A DNA stretch of 64,000 nt from Paenibacillus sp. W2I17 (GCF_030815985.1 NZ_JAUSXM010000001.1:3596001-3660000); one strand, 5' to 3'; positions 8,668 to 22,610 are shown, counted from the first letter of the stretch. Notes: generated from the letters alone by a model not told the origin. Numbers and translations are program-made.

Positions 8668-9487
8668 TAGAGCTGAGGTTAGCGTTTGGACGTGGTGTTC
8701 AAAGTGGCTCTCGAGGTCGTTTTCCCAATATGGTCTGTTTATTCTGCTCATGTTCTTATTACTGGCGATCTGGGAAGTGATTGTGCGTATGGGATGGGTG
8801 CCCTCCTTCATCATTCCTGCACCCACGGCTATCGCAAGCTCACTGGTTGAGCATCGTCATCTGCTGCTGACCATACATCTGCCTGCTACCTTCATGGAGG
8901 TTGCTGTTGGTTTTGGCTTGTCCATAGTGACTGGAATTACGCTGGCAACAGGCATGCATATGAACCGGTCGATTGAAAAGGCCTTGTATCCCTTCATCGT
9001 AATCAGTCAGACCATCCCGCTGATTGCCTTGTCCCCCGTATTTATCCTGTGGTTTGGTTACACGTTGTGGAGCAAAGTCGCCGTGGTGTTCCTAATCGCG
9101 TTCTTCCCCATTGTGGTCAGTACCTACGATGGACTCCGCCAAGGCGATCCGGAGCAGCGTGAACTGCTGCTCACCATGGGCGCCAGCAAGTGGGATATTT
9201 TTTGCAAACTCCAGGTTCCGCTGGCACTTCCCTCTTTTTTCTCGGGGTTAAAGATGTCTGTGGTGTACTGCGTGGTTGGTGCAACGATTGGGGAATGGCT
9301 TGGTGGCAGCAAAGGTCTCGGATACTTCAGCCGTCGTATGTCCAGCAACATGAACACGGATGCCATGTTTGCAGCTATTGTGCTGTTATCCCTGCTGGGG
9401 ATCGTTTTGTTTGCACTGATTGCCTGGCTGGAGAAACGGTTTAGCATACGGCGGCATGGACATGGAGGCAAAAGAAAAGTTGGATAA
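8657..9487 (+). CDS. thiX: ABC transporter permease for a thiamine pyrimidine precursor
   Basis: Membrane permease of 276 aa, BPD_transp_1 family. About six hydrophobic segments are visible, starting with YGLFILLMFLLLAIWEVIV. The EAA-type cytoplasmic loop that contacts the ATPase is in the segment ELLLTMGASKWDIFCKLQVP. Its ATG lies inside the end of thiZ (11-nt overlap) with GGAGGAAC just upstream, so the two are translationally coupled. It works with ThiZ and the binding protein ThiY. Length and topology are normal for the family. Confidence 0.88.
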   Translation: MQNDRAEVSVWTWCSKWLSRSFSQYGLFILLMFLLLAIWEVIVRMGWVPSFIIPAPTAIASSLVEHRHLLLTIHLPATFMEVAVGFGLSIVTGITLATGMHMNRSIEKALYPFIVISQTIPLIALSPVFILWFGYTLWSKVAVVFLIAFFPIVVSTYDGLRQGDPEQRELLLTMGASKWDIFCKLQVPLALPSFFSGLKMSVVYCVVGATIGEWLGGSKGLGYFSRRMSSNMNTDAMFAAIVLLSLLGIVLFALIAWLEKRFSIRRHGHGGKRKVG

Positions 9488-9547
9488 TACTTAGACAGAA
9501 ATTAGATGTAAATACAAATCAAAACGATGAAATGAGGAACTTCATTT

Positions 9548-10621
9548 ATGAATAACAAAGGTATCTACTCCCTGCTTCCCATCATGCTCATTAGCCTTTT
9601 GCTGATCGTCAGTGGATGCAGCACCACGAATACCAGCAATAACACGCCAACAACAGACTCTGCAACTAATGCACAGCAAACAGATCCGTCTGCAACCAAA
9701 CCAACATCAGACGCCAAAGATAAACTGTCCATCATGCTCGACTGGTACCCGAATGCAGTACACTCCTTCATCTATGTTGCTCAAGAAAAAGGGTACTTCG
9801 CAGACCAAGGTCTGGATGTCGAAATTCAGATGCCTGCCGATACCAATGATTCACTCAAACTTGTTGCTGCCGGTAAAATTGATCTGGCCTTAAGCTACCA
9901 GCCCCAAATTTTGCTCGCTCGTGGTGAGAACATTCCTGTACGTTCCATTGCTGCTGTTGTTCGCCACCCGCTTGTGCATCTGTTGACCGAAGCAAATGGC
10001 AACGTGAGCTCACCCAAAGATCTTGAAGGAAAAACTGTCGGTTATTCTTCGATTCCGCTGTATGAAGCGATGGTTCGTACGATGATTAGCCACGATGGTG
10101 GCAACCCAGATAACATGAATCTGGTGGACGTTGGGTTCGATCTGATTCCTTCGCTGGCTTCCGGACAGGCGGATGCAATTATGGGTGGTTTTATTAACCA
10201 TGAACAATTGATTTTGGAGAAAGAAGGACATGCCATGAAATCGATTAACCCCGTCGATTATGGCGTGCCTGATTATTATGAACTGGTCATGACTGCGAGT
10301 GAAGCTGGCATTGAAGCGAAAAAAGACCAGCTTACCCGGTTCGTCAAAGCGATCCAGGAAGGACAAAAATATGTAACGGAGCATCCAGAAGAAGCCTTGA
10401 ATATTCTGCTCGCTCATGAGAATGAAACGTCTCCGCTTGACCCGGAGATCGAAACCAAAAGCCTGGCTATTCTACTGCCACTCATGAATGAAGAAGGCCA
10501 ACCGTTTGGTCGGCAGGAGATGGAGTTGTGGGAGAATGTACGTGCTTGGCTCGTTGAACAGGATGTGATTCCTGAATCGGTGAAAGCCGAGGATGCTTTT
10601 ATTAATCTTCAAGGAGAGTAA
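9548..10621 (+). CDS. thiY: Lipoprotein substrate-binding protein, NMT1/ThiY family
   Basis: Extracytoplasmic lipoprotein of 357 aa. A type II signal peptide ends in the lipobox LLIVSGCS, so Cys about 24 is the lipidated residue; a Thr/Asn/Ser-rich linker follows. The folded part begins with KLSIMLDWYPNAVHSFIYVA, typical of the NMT1/THI5-like fold that binds HMP or formylaminopyrimidine. The sequence GYFADQGLDVEIQMP and a long C-terminal helical region agree with this. GAGGAA precedes the ATG. It sits 60 nt after thiX in the riboswitch-controlled operon. An alternative ligand of the same family (e.g. another pyrimidine) cannot be excluded. Confidence 0.88.
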   Translation: MNNKGIYSLLPIMLISLLLIVSGCSTTNTSNNTPTTDSATNAQQTDPSATKPTSDAKDKLSIMLDWYPNAVHSFIYVAQEKGYFADQGLDVEIQMPADTNDSLKLVAAGKIDLALSYQPQILLARGENIPVRSIAAVVRHPLVHLLTEANGNVSSPKDLEGKTVGYSSIPLYEAMVRTMISHDGGNPDNMNLVDVGFDLIPSLASGQADAIMGGFINHEQLILEKEGHAMKSINPVDYGVPDYYELVMTASEAGIEAKKDQLTRFVKAIQEGQKYVTEHPEEALNILLAHENETSPLDPEIETKSLAILLPLMNEEGQPFGRQEMELWENVRAWLVEQDVIPESVKAEDAFINLQGE

Positions 10622-10786
10622 ATGATTTAGATTTTACGTTTCTGCTTTTCCCGCATTAATGATCTGGCTGTTGTTAGACTCTGCGCCCCAACTCAACAAG
10701 GAGACTCATATCCTATTATTCTGCTGAGTGACCCTTCATACCGGTCTTCTACCGATGGGGTTACTTCAAAACAAGGAGGAAATTAT

Positions 10787-11599
10787 ATGTCTTATCTGGA
10801 ACGTGTTCGTACACAAAATCCGCTGGTACACAATATCACCAACCTTGTCGTGGCTCCCTTCACAGCCAATGGTCTGCTTGCACTAGGTGCGTCCCCTTTT
10901 ATGGCCTATGCTCATGAAGAGGTCGCTGATGTCGCCAAGATGTCAGGTGCCGTGGTACTTAACATTGGTACACTCGATGAAAAAGTCGTTCAAGCGATTC
11001 GATTGGCTGGTCAATCAGCTAATGCGCATCACGTGCCTGTTGTGCTTGATCCCGTCGGCGCAGGCGCAACCACATATCGCACGGAAACCGTTCAGATGCT
11101 CGTTCGTGAACTACGCCTCACAGTACTGCGCGGCAATGTGGCGGAAGTCGCCAATGTCATCGGTGAGAGCTGGAGTATCAAAGGTGTGGATGCAGGATCA
11201 GGTGAGGGCGACCGAATCGGCATTGCGGAGCGGGCAGCGCATAAACTTGGCTGTGTCGTGGTCATTACCGGGAAAGAAGATATCATTACTGATGGACAAT
11301 CCACATTCCTCACGAGTAATGGTCATGCCCTGCTCACTCAGGTTACAGGTGCTGGCTGTCTGCTCAGTTCGGTTATTGGTGCTTTTACAGCCATAGCGGA
11401 ATCAGGAGCCGATCTTATAGGCAGTGTTGTTGAAGCGCTCGCGTTTTATGGTGTAGCAGCTGAACTGGCGGCAGAGCGGACAGCTCATCAGGGGCCGGGC
11501 AGCTTCCAGATTGAATTGTTAAATCAACTGGCACAAGTAACACCAGACCTCTTAGCAGAACGCGCACAGATCCGTCAGATCCGTGGAGGTGCAGTATGA
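10787..11599 (+). CDS. thiM: Hydroxyethylthiazole kinase
   Basis: Phosphorylates 4-methyl-5-(2-hydroxyethyl)thiazole for thiamine salvage. The 270-aa length is typical. Motifs visible: [20 protein letters not shown] near the N-terminus, [15 protein letters not shown] near residue 86, and [16 protein letters not shown] near 190, which carries the anion hole and the conserved Cys. AAGGAGG precedes the ATG. The 165-nt gap from thiY holds no recognised switch, so the gene is probably read from the upstream riboswitch promoter. Its stop overlaps the thiD start (ATGA). Confidence 0.95.
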   Translation: MSYLERVRTQNPLVHNITNLVVAPFTANGLLALGASPFMAYAHEEVADVAKMSGAVVLNIGTLDEKVVQAIRLAGQSANAHHVPVVLDPVGAGATTYRTETVQMLVRELRLTVLRGNVAEVANVIGESWSIKGVDAGSGEGDRIGIAERAAHKLGCVVVITGKEDIITDGQSTFLTSNGHALLTQVTGAGCLLSSVIGAFTAIAESGADLIGSVVEALAFYGVAAELAAERTAHQGPGSFQIELLNQLAQVTPDLLAERAQIRQIRGGAV

Positions 11600-12408
11600 G
11601 CATTGCTCAAGCGCTAACCATTGCAGGCTCTGATAACGGGGGCGGCGCAGGAATTCAGGCCGATTTGAAAACATTCCAGGAGCTTGGCGCATACGGCATG
11701 ACCGTTATTACCGCTATTGCTGCCCAAAATACAACAGGTGTGCAGGGCGTCTTTCCCATCCCTTACGATGGCATTGCCCAGCAGTTGGACTCGACCGGCG
11801 AAGACTTTCAACCAACCGCAACGAAGACCGGCATGTTATATAGTGCCGAGATTATTCGTCTAGTGGCTGAGAAATGGCAGCAATACCGTTGGTCGAATCT
11901 GGTCATCGACCCTGTGATGGTAGCCAAAGGCGGCGCCCCCCTTCTCCAGCAGGAAGCTGTACAGGCGTTGGTTACGGATCTGTTGCCCCATGCCCTGATC
12001 ACAACACCTAATATACCGGAAGCGGAACTGCTTACCGGAATGTCTATCACGAATCTGAGTCAGCGAGAAGAAGCCGCAAGACGGATTGTACAGATGGGCT
12101 CAACGTATGCTTTGGTCAAAGGTGGTCATGATGAAGGAAGTGGCATGATCGTGGATGTGCTCTACGATGGGCAGTCTTTTCATTATCTGGAGAATGTTCG
12201 TGTGGTAACACGTCATACACACGGAACGGGATGCACATACTCTGCTGCGATCACCGCAGAGCTAGCAAAGGGTTCACCTGTTCTGGCTGCCGTTATGACC
12301 GCGCGAGCATTCATTCAGGCAGCCATCGAAGATGAGTTGGGGATTGGGGCCGGACATGGGCCGACAAATCATTTTGCGTATCAGCGCAGACAGCGGGGTG
12401 AGCAGTGA
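11596..12408 (+). CDS. thiD: Hydroxymethylpyrimidine (phosphate) kinase
   Basis: Makes HMP-diphosphate, the pyrimidine half of thiamine, in the cytoplasm; ribokinase fold, 270 aa. Visible motifs are [20 protein letters not shown] at the N-terminus, [13 protein letters not shown] near 105 and [13 protein letters not shown] near 215 with the conserved GTGC anion hole. Many homologues have AGSDSGGGAG; here the Ser is Asn, a conservative change seen in family variants. It overlaps thiM (ATGA) and thiE, so the three are translationally coupled. Confidence 0.95.
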   Translation: MSIAQALTIAGSDNGGGAGIQADLKTFQELGAYGMTVITAIAAQNTTGVQGVFPIPYDGIAQQLDSTGEDFQPTATKTGMLYSAEIIRLVAEKWQQYRWSNLVIDPVMVAKGGAPLLQQEAVQALVTDLLPHALITTPNIPEAELLTGMSITNLSQREEAARRIVQMGSTYALVKGGHDEGSGMIVDVLYDGQSFHYLENVRVVTRHTHGTGCTYSAAITAELAKGSPVLAAVMTARAFIQAAIEDELGIGAGHGPTNHFAYQRRQRGEQ

Positions 12409-13073
12409 TGCGCCCTTGGGATGCAGAAGCGGTACAACGCGCGATGCAGGTGTATTTGGTGATGGGCAGCGTTAATACAACGCAAGACCCTGTGGAAGTG
12501 CTGCGCCAGGCCATTGCTGGCGGCATCACGCTGTTCCAGTTCCGTGAAAAGGGAACTGGCGCCCTGGTTGGCGAAGCTCGCATCACGCTTGCGATGCGGC
12601 TTCGCGAGGTGTGCAGCCAGCACGGGGTCCCGTTCATCGTGAACGATGATGTGGAGCTGGCTGTAGCGGTGGAGGCCGACGGCGTGCATGTCGGCCAGGA
12701 AGATGCGGACGCGGCGCTGGTACGCGCCCGCATTGGAGATGGGCGGATGCTTGGCGTATCCGCCCACTCCGTGGTTGAGGCGCGCCGTGCCGTGCAGGCG
12801 GGCGCCGACTACCTTGGCGTCGGGCCCATGTACCCGACGCGCTCCAAAGCGGATGCCCACGCTGTGCTGGGCCCCGCAGGGGTGGCGGAACTGCGCGCCG
12901 CAGGCATCGCAGTTCCGATTGTGGGTATCGGCGGCATTACGCCCGATACCATGGCCGCCGTGATGGCGGCTGGAGCCGACGGCGTAGCCGTCATCTCCGC
13001 CATCGCGGGCGCGGCCGACGTGCGCGCAGCGGCTGCGCAGTTCGCTGGGGCAGTGCGCGGGATGCAGGCGTAG
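12408..13073 (+). CDS. thiE: Thiamine phosphate synthase
   Basis: Joins HMP-diphosphate and thiazole phosphate to give thiamine phosphate; TIM barrel, about 221 aa. Conserved segments: TLFQFREKGTG, FIVNDDVELAV, DGVHVGQEDAD, YLGVGPMYPTRSK and VGIGGITPDTM. I chose the ATG at 12408 (overlapping the thiD TGA) because GGGGTGAG lies 6-7 nt upstream; a GTG at 12405 is also possible. The second half is strikingly GC-rich compared with its neighbours. It is the last gene of the operon; a terminator follows at 13277-13311. Confidence 0.95.
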   Translation: MRPWDAEAVQRAMQVYLVMGSVNTTQDPVEVLRQAIAGGITLFQFREKGTGALVGEARITLAMRLREVCSQHGVPFIVNDDVELAVAVEADGVHVGQEDADAALVRARIGDGRMLGVSAHSVVEARRAVQAGADYLGVGPMYPTRSKADAHAVLGPAGVAELRAAGIAVPIVGIGGITPDTMAAVMAAGADGVAVISAIAGAADVRAAAAQFAGAVRGMQA

Positions 13074-13100
13074 CCTTGCTCTCCCTGCACTGCCAGCCCC

Positions 13101-13132
13101 GTGGGCTGCACCGAATACATGGTGCAGCCCAC
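13101..13132. repeat. Inverted repeat after thiE
   Basis: GTGGGCTGCACC and GGTGCAGCCCAC form a perfect 12-bp stem with an 8-nt loop. No T-run follows, so it looks like an mRNA 3' stabilising hairpin rather than a terminator. A second perfect hairpin, TGACTGAAT/ATTCAGTCA, lies at 13228-13254. Confidence 0.7.
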
Positions 13133-13276
13133 AATCGCTCGCTCTCCTCTCCATAACAGAGGAGCCTCCCCCCTGCGGCCGCGGCAGTCTATGTCTTCTA
13201 CTTAGAAGCGCAGCCGCTCCCCTACAGTGACTGAATGTTACAATAATTCAGTCATATCCAGTCATCAATCCATGAT

Positions 13277-13311
13277 CAAGATGCAGCTTCCATGCTCGCA
13301 TCTTGTTTTTT
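13277..13311 (+). terminator. Terminator of the thi operon
   Basis: CAAGATGC and GCATCTTG pair around a 13-nt loop and are followed by six T. It lies 200 nt past thiE and just before the merR-type gene promoter. Confidence 0.85.
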
Positions 13312-13323
13312 CATTTTCAACGG

Positions 13324-13354
13324 TTGACTCTCACGTAACGTGACACTGTACAAT
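13324..13354 (+). promoter_or_regulatory. MerR-type promoter with 19-bp spacer and central palindrome
   Basis: TTGACT (13324-13329) and TACAAT (13349-13354) are 19 bp apart, the over-long spacer characteristic of MerR-family targets. The spacer contains the palindrome TCACGTAACGTGA (13331-13343). It lies directly upstream of the regulator gene at 13379, so autoregulation is likely. Confidence 0.82.
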
Positions 13355-13378
13355 CGATGTTGTAAGGAGGTTTCACAC

Positions 13379-14122
13379 ATGGCCATGAAGGTAAAAGAAG
13401 TTGCCGAACTTGCCTCGATCAGTGTGCGCACACTGCATCACTATGATGAGATCGGACTATTAACACCGGACGAAGTGACTTCTGCCGGGTATCGATTATA
13501 TTCAGATGCCAACCTGGAACGGTTGCAGCAGATATTGTTTTTCAAGGAACTCGACTTCTCTCTGAAGGAGATCAAAAACATTATAACCAACCCCTCCTTC
13601 AATCCAGAAGAAGCACTAAACATGCATCGACTTATTCTATTGGAGAAGCGACAACGCTTGGACCAAATGATTGCTACCATCGATAGAACGGTTTTACACG
13701 TGAGAGGAGAGATTAAAATGACAGCCAAAGAACAATTCGAAGGGTTTGATTTTAGCCAGAATCCATATGAACAAGAAGCGCGGGAACGTTGGGGAGACCA
13801 TGCCGTCGATCACGCAAATCAGAAGCTGCACAGTCAGTCGGGCGAGAAGCAGAAGGCTCTATCCGATCAAATGAACGAAATCTACAAATATCTGGCTTCA
13901 CTTCGTCACACAGAACCAGCATCTGCCGAGGCACAGGCCGGTATTCAAGAATGGTACACTTGTCTAAACCAAATGGGAAGCTACTCGCCTGAAGCCTTCA
14001 GAGGACTTGGTCAGATGTACGTGGATGATGAACGCTTCACGCGTAATATTGATCAGTTTGGCGATGGTTTGGCAGTATTTATGAGAGATGCTATGGCTGT
14101 ATTTGCTGACCAAAACAAATAA
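13379..14122 (+). CDS. MerR family transcriptional activator with TipAS antibiotic-binding domain (Mta/TipA-like)
   Basis: Predicted 247-aa regulator. Residues 1-70 form the MerR winged helix (VKEVAELASISVRTLHHYDE, then GLLTPDEVTSAGYRLYSD); a dimerisation helix follows to about 115. The rest is a TipAS-like domain (FEGFDFSQNPYEQEARERWG at its start). In TipAL and Mta this domain captures thiopeptides or other multidrug ligands. The start is the ATG at 13379, 8 nt after AAGGAGG; the longer frame from 13340 overlaps its own promoter. The promoter has the MerR 19-bp spacer with an internal palindrome. No drug pump is adjacent, so the regulon is elsewhere or limited to itself. Confidence 0.9.
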   Translation: MAMKVKEVAELASISVRTLHHYDEIGLLTPDEVTSAGYRLYSDANLERLQQILFFKELDFSLKEIKNIITNPSFNPEEALNMHRLILLEKRQRLDQMIATIDRTVLHVRGEIKMTAKEQFEGFDFSQNPYEQEARERWGDHAVDHANQKLHSQSGEKQKALSDQMNEIYKYLASLRHTEPASAEAQAGIQEWYTCLNQMGSYSPEAFRGLGQMYVDDERFTRNIDQFGDGLAVFMRDAMAVFADQNK

Positions 14123-14425
14123 TATAGCCTTGTATTCAACCACATACAGTATTATTCAACTCTCATTGCCGTCAGATGTGGACTGTAAACAATAGTATGG
14201 AAGTTAACCCCCTGTCCTGTAAAAAAATTTTCTCGTCATCAGCTTTATTCGCTGTAAATGACATGACCCTTCGGATATTTGAACCTACCTCCTGGGTTGA
14301 CCCTATCGTTCTTGTAATTAACCTTATGAACATGTTGATATATACTAGGGTTATGTGGTAAGTAATTTAAATCGATCCGAATTGTTGCAAAAGTTATGAG
14401 CCGTATCCCACCTACTAGCTGGTGA

Positions 14426-14474
14426 ATACATAAAAGGGACGTACACCCTCAGGCGTATCGTCCCTTTTATGTAT
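14426..14474. terminator. Long hairpin between convergent genes
   Basis: Perfect 16-nt arms ATACATAAAAGGGACG and CGTCCCTTTTATGTAT surround a 17-nt loop. The hairpin lies in the 566-nt gap 14123-14688 between the convergent merR-type gene and the membrane protein gene, so it probably terminates one or both. I saw nothing else in this gap. Confidence 0.65.
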
Positions 14475-14688
14475 GCAAGTAACTCAGCCGCAATGTGAAC
14501 AAGTCTAACTGCTGCTCACTCTGAGTACTTTATGAATATCTTTTAAAGTAGATTGCTCTTTACTACATTTTTCTTCTTCTGCTCCCAGTCCTTCGATATA
14601 ACCGTTTCACCAGATTTTAGGATGATGATATTAAGTTTCTTCTGTCAAACGTTCTTCATTTTGCTGCCAGCGTCCACCGTATATCCGA

Positions 14689-15171
14689 TTAAGCTCTTGG
14701 CGCGTGATCCGATGAAGATGCATCCGTAGCTAGACTTGTTCTCGCCATCCGGCCAGGAATCTGCCATGCAGACACAATCGCAAGTACAATGAATAACAAA
14801 TCAATCGGTTGACTGAAATACTCCTGGAAGGTTTCCACAAACGCACTGATCATCTCGCTATCAAACACAAGTTCCATCACGCTTACATCACCAAACAGTT
14901 CGGAAGTAAAATAAACCACCGTCAGATATTTCCCCAGCAAAATACCAACAAGTGCAAACAGTACGGCAATAATCTTATGTACCGTCGCAATTTGTTTATT
15001 GGAGAACAACACAACTGCGTAGCCCGTGAGTGCTCCAATCAAAATCGCAATTAATCCCACCTCATACTCGGTCATTGCAGCAATAGCTGCCCATACGATG
15101 CCTCCCAGAATGGCTGCAATTAAGCCACCAATGATCGGCATACCGATTTTAACTCCTTGTTTCTCTTCCAT
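14689..15171 (-). CDS. Small membrane protein of unknown function
   Basis: Predicted 160-aa membrane protein with about four hydrophobic segments: MPIIGGLIAAILGGIVWAAI, VGLIAILIGALTGYAVVLF, IIAVLFALVGILLGKYLTVV and PIDLLFIVLAIVSAWQIPG. The loop between the last two is acidic. The start is the ATG at 15171 with GGAGGG 9 nt upstream; an extension to 15198 includes the ribosome site. No conserved functional motif was recognised. Similar small membrane proteins occur in Bacillales without known roles. Transcribed alone; the convergent hairpin at 14426-14474 may end it. Confidence 0.75.
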   Translation of the reverse strand: MEEKQGVKIGMPIIGGLIAAILGGIVWAAIAAMTEYEVGLIAILIGALTGYAVVLFSNKQIATVHKIIAVLFALVGILLGKYLTVVYFTSELFGDVSVMELVFDSEMISAFVETFQEYFSQPIDLLFIVLAIVSAWQIPGRMARTSLATDASSSDHAPRA

Positions 15172-15384
15172 GTTGTCTTTCCCTCCTGAGTCATGCATAT
15201 GCTTCTTTTCCAGAATTCACCTTTCCTATGAAACCACAAAATGTCCTATTATTCAACATTTTTCTACTCTTAGTGACCATGTATTTACATAATAGAAAAG
15301 AAATATTAAGCATCCATTTCCTTATTCGCTCGAATATCATTTTAGTTTTGTCCACAAACCTCTCTTAATCATTCCCTTGGCACA

Positions 15385-15430
15385 TAAAAAAACATCCCTC
15401 CAACAGCATAATAGCCGTAGAAGGGATGTT
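15385..15430 (-). terminator. Terminator of the dgk-dck operon
   Basis: On the minus strand AACATCCCT and AGGGATGTT pair and are followed by a T-run (15390-15385). It lies 68 nt after the dck stop. The rest of the gap 15172-15497 shows nothing recognisable. Confidence 0.85.
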
Positions 15431-15497
15431 ATCCATATCTCTATCATAGATATAACCAATGTAACCGAGAATACTACATTGAAAAGCTATCTCTATC

Positions 15498-16154
15498 TTA
15501 CCTTTGCACTTCCTTGGAAGGCTGAATAACAGCTGCAATCTGTGCCAAAATGGCATCCACCGATGCCGGATCATGCACATCATACTCATCAATGTTCAGA
15601 CGCAGCACAGGGCAAGCTGTAAACTGATCAATCCACACGGAATAGCGCTCGTGCATATGCTCCCAGTACGAACGATCCGTCTGAATCTCCATCTCGCGTC
15701 CACGTTCCGTAATTCGGTTTAAAATCGAAGGCAGACTGCCTTCCAGATAGATCAGCACGTCTGGATGTGGGAAATACGGTGTCATTACCATCGCTTCAAA
15801 CAAACTGCTGTATGTCTCGAAATCTGTAGCAGACATGGTTCCTTGATCCGCATGCATTTGTGCAAAAATGCCCGTATCTTCATAGATGGAACGATCCTGA
15901 ACGAATCCCCCACCCAGTTCAAAAATCTTCTTCTGTTCCTTGAAGCGCTCTGCCAGGAAATAAATCTGCAGATGGAAGCTCCAACGTTCAAAGTCATGAT
16001 AGAACTTCTCCAAATATGGATTATGATCGACTTGTTCCAGAGAAGTCTTGAAATTCAAACGCTGTGCAAGCGCAGCCGTTAACGTGGATTTACCCACTCC
16101 AACCGTACCTGCTACCGTAATTAATGCATTCGTTGGAATGCCATAGTTATTCAT
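15498..16154 (-). CDS. dck: Deoxyadenosine/deoxycytidine kinase
   Basis: Phosphorylates deoxyadenosine and deoxycytidine for nucleotide salvage; 218 aa, normal length. The P-loop is VAGTVGVGKSTLTAAL near residue 14, and the family stretch VDHNPYLEKFYHDFERWSFH is nearly identical to what I recall of Bacillus subtilis Dck. The catalytic/ERS-type motif QDRSIYEDTGIFA and the lid RITERGREME are present. Its ATG overlaps the dgk stop by 4 nt, so the two are translationally coupled; the arrangement is the same as in Bacillus. Confidence 0.95.
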   Translation of the reverse strand: MNNYGIPTNALITVAGTVGVGKSTLTAALAQRLNFKTSLEQVDHNPYLEKFYHDFERWSFHLQIYFLAERFKEQKKIFELGGGFVQDRSIYEDTGIFAQMHADQGTMSATDFETYSSLFEAMVMTPYFPHPDVLIYLEGSLPSILNRITERGREMEIQTDRSYWEHMHERYSVWIDQFTACPVLRLNIDEYDVHDPASVDAILAQIAAVIQPSKEVQR

Positions 16155-16774
16155 ATGATATACTCCTTTACCTGATTAACAATTTGCCTGAAGTGCTCAG
16201 GATGTTCCACAAAATCGAGTTGCTCTGCATTGACCTTAATGATTACTGGCGGATTTGAGCTATTTGCCAGATAGTCCATGCCTGTTTTGTAATCGGCGAT
16301 CAGTTGTTCCATATATGCCGGGTCCATGTCCTGCTCAAATGAACGTCCACGCTTGTTAATGCGGTACATCAACGTATCAAGTTCAGCTTCAATATAGAGC
16401 ACCAGATTGGGCTTTGGCAGATCATCTGTTAACAGATGATAGATTTGACGATATTTATCCCGTTTCGTTCCCTTTAAGGTACGATCGGCAAAAATCATAT
16501 TTTTATAGATATGATAGTCTGAAATGACTGGGGTATTCTGCTCTACATAATGAACGCCCGTGTCCTCCAGTTGTTTAAACCGATTACACAGAAAAAACAT
16601 TTCCAATTGGAAACTCCACTCGTCGATATCCTGATAAAAGGAAGCCAGAAATGGATTCTCTTCTACGATTTCTTTAACTAACGGAAGATTCAATTCATGG
16701 GAAAGCATCGTTGCCAGCGTTGTTTTCCCCGCTCCGATCGGACCTTCCACGGCAATAAACGGGGCTGATTTCAT
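16151..16774 (-). CDS. dgk: Deoxyguanosine kinase
   Basis: Phosphorylates deoxyguanosine (and deoxyinosine) for DNA precursor salvage; 207 aa, the same length as in Bacillus subtilis. The P-loop is IAVEGPIGAGKTTLATML at residues 7-24. WSFQLEMFFLCNRFKQLEDT, SDYHIYKNMIFADRTL and the lid INKRGRSFEQDMD match the family. The start ATG at 16774 follows a GAGGAGG-like site. First gene of a two-gene operon with dck; it lies immediately downstream of the rrn operon terminator but has its own upstream region. Confidence 0.95.
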   Translation of the reverse strand: MKSAPFIAVEGPIGAGKTTLATMLSHELNLPLVKEIVEENPFLASFYQDIDEWSFQLEMFFLCNRFKQLEDTGVHYVEQNTPVISDYHIYKNMIFADRTLKGTKRDKYRQIYHLLTDDLPKPNLVLYIEAELDTLMYRINKRGRSFEQDMDPAYMEQLIADYKTGMDYLANSSNPPVIIKVNAEQLDFVEHPEHFRQIVNQVKEYII

Positions 16775-16916
16775 CGTGTTTACTGTTCCTCCTCGTACTT
16801 ATGCGTGTTTCCGTTTTCTATATAGACCTCACCTATTGTATCACAGCTTTAAGGATTGGAACGCCAGTATTTTATGTATATAACAAGTCAAATCACAACT
16901 AATGAATTACTTTAAA

Positions 16917-16951
16917 ATAAAAAAAACACACTCGATATCATCAAGTGTGTC
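16917..16951 (-). terminator. Terminator of the rrn operon
   Basis: On the minus strand ACACACTTG and CGAGTGTGT form a stem followed by eight T, 9 nt past the 5S rRNA 3' end. Confidence 0.88.
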
Positions 16952-16959
16952 TTTCTATT

Positions 16960-17076
16960 GCTTGGCGGCGTCCTACTCTCCCAGGACCCTGCGGTCCAAG
17001 TACCATCGGCGCTAGAGGGCTTAACGGTCGTGTTCGGGATGGGTACGTGTGGAACCCCTCCGCCATCGCCACCAAA
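16960..17076 (-). rRNA. rrf: 5S ribosomal RNA
   Basis: The 117-nt stretch begins (minus strand) with TTTGGTGGCGATGGCGGAGG and ends with GGACGCCGCCAAGC, whose ends pair as helix I. The loop region GAACACGACCGTTAAGCCC matches Firmicute 5S rRNA. It is the last gene of the minus-strand rrn operon. Ends are accurate to a few bases. Confidence 0.96.
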
Positions 17077-17155
17077 CGCAACGCTTAGCTTATATTCAGA
17101 GATCGTTCTCTGAAAACTAGATTCGAAACGAAACATGCGATTTAGAACTTGCTAT

Positions 17156-21942
<4,787 letters not shown>

Positions 21943-22144
21943 ATAAAGTATTGAAAAGAGCGATAAGCTCATTTTGAATCTGACGAGATTAAAAATCTCA
22001 TTTGTGCTCCAGCCGATTCAAGCCAAGGCTTGTTTCCAACTTTCGCGTTCATTCTGCAAGCAGAATGTTTACTCACTCGTTGTTCAGTTTTCAAAGATCA
22101 AACTTGTTTCGTTACCGAATGTTATTCTCTTCAGCAACTCTTAT

Positions 22145-22173
22145 ATAATATCATGTCCGAACCAACTTTGCAA
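22145..22173 (-). promoter_or_regulatory. rrn promoter P2
   Basis: On the minus strand TTGCAA (-35, 22173-22168) and TATTAT (-10, 22150-22145) are separated by exactly 17 nt. It lies about 200 nt upstream of the 16S gene. Confidence 0.75.
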
Positions 22174-22256
22174 GCTCTTTTTTTAAGTTTCTTTCGAAGC
22201 TTATTTCATTTGCTTGCCGCACCAGTGTTAAACGGTGTTTTCTTAGCCGGATTAAT

Positions 22257-22285
22257 AATATATCACGTATAGATATTAATTACAA
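22257..22285 (-). promoter_or_regulatory. rrn promoter P1
   Basis: On the minus strand TTGTAA (22285-22280) and TATATT (22262-22257) are 17 nt apart, 112 nt upstream of P2. Tandem promoters of this spacing are usual for Bacillales rrn operons. The AT-rich stretch 22286-22440 upstream could be an UP element; I saw no gene between 22286 and 22570. Confidence 0.65.
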
Positions 22286-22569
22286 TACTTAATTTAATAA
22301 AATTCATTTACTACAAATCAACTACCTTTACTGTGTTGCTCTCCTCTATCCCAGTGTAAAGTTTATTATAGCTTAAATGACATTCTTTCCATTCATACAT
22401 CGCAATACATATCTAATTGATTTCAAACTTATTAGCCTACATCTCCACCCATATATTTTAGCTTCATTAATATGCTCAATTTAGGTTGTCCTTTTATCAA
22501 TCTCATGCTAGATTACTGGGAGCACTGTAAGTTACCACGAGTATAAGTAGAAGTATTATAGAAGATAAA

Positions 22570-22610
22570 CAAAAAAGTGATGCACGCATATAACTATACG
22601 TGAACCACTT
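22570..22610 (-). terminator. Terminator of the MarR-membrane protein unit
   Basis: On the minus strand AAGTGGTTCACG pairs with CGTGCATCACTT (inner mismatches) and is followed by six T, 38 nt after the stop of the gene at 22649. Confidence 0.78.

Noticed and set aside
14176..14361. 61-aa plus-strand ORF in the gap after the MerR-type gene
   Set aside because: No ribosome site, no recognisable protein pattern and no partner gene; likely chance ORF in AT-rich sequence.
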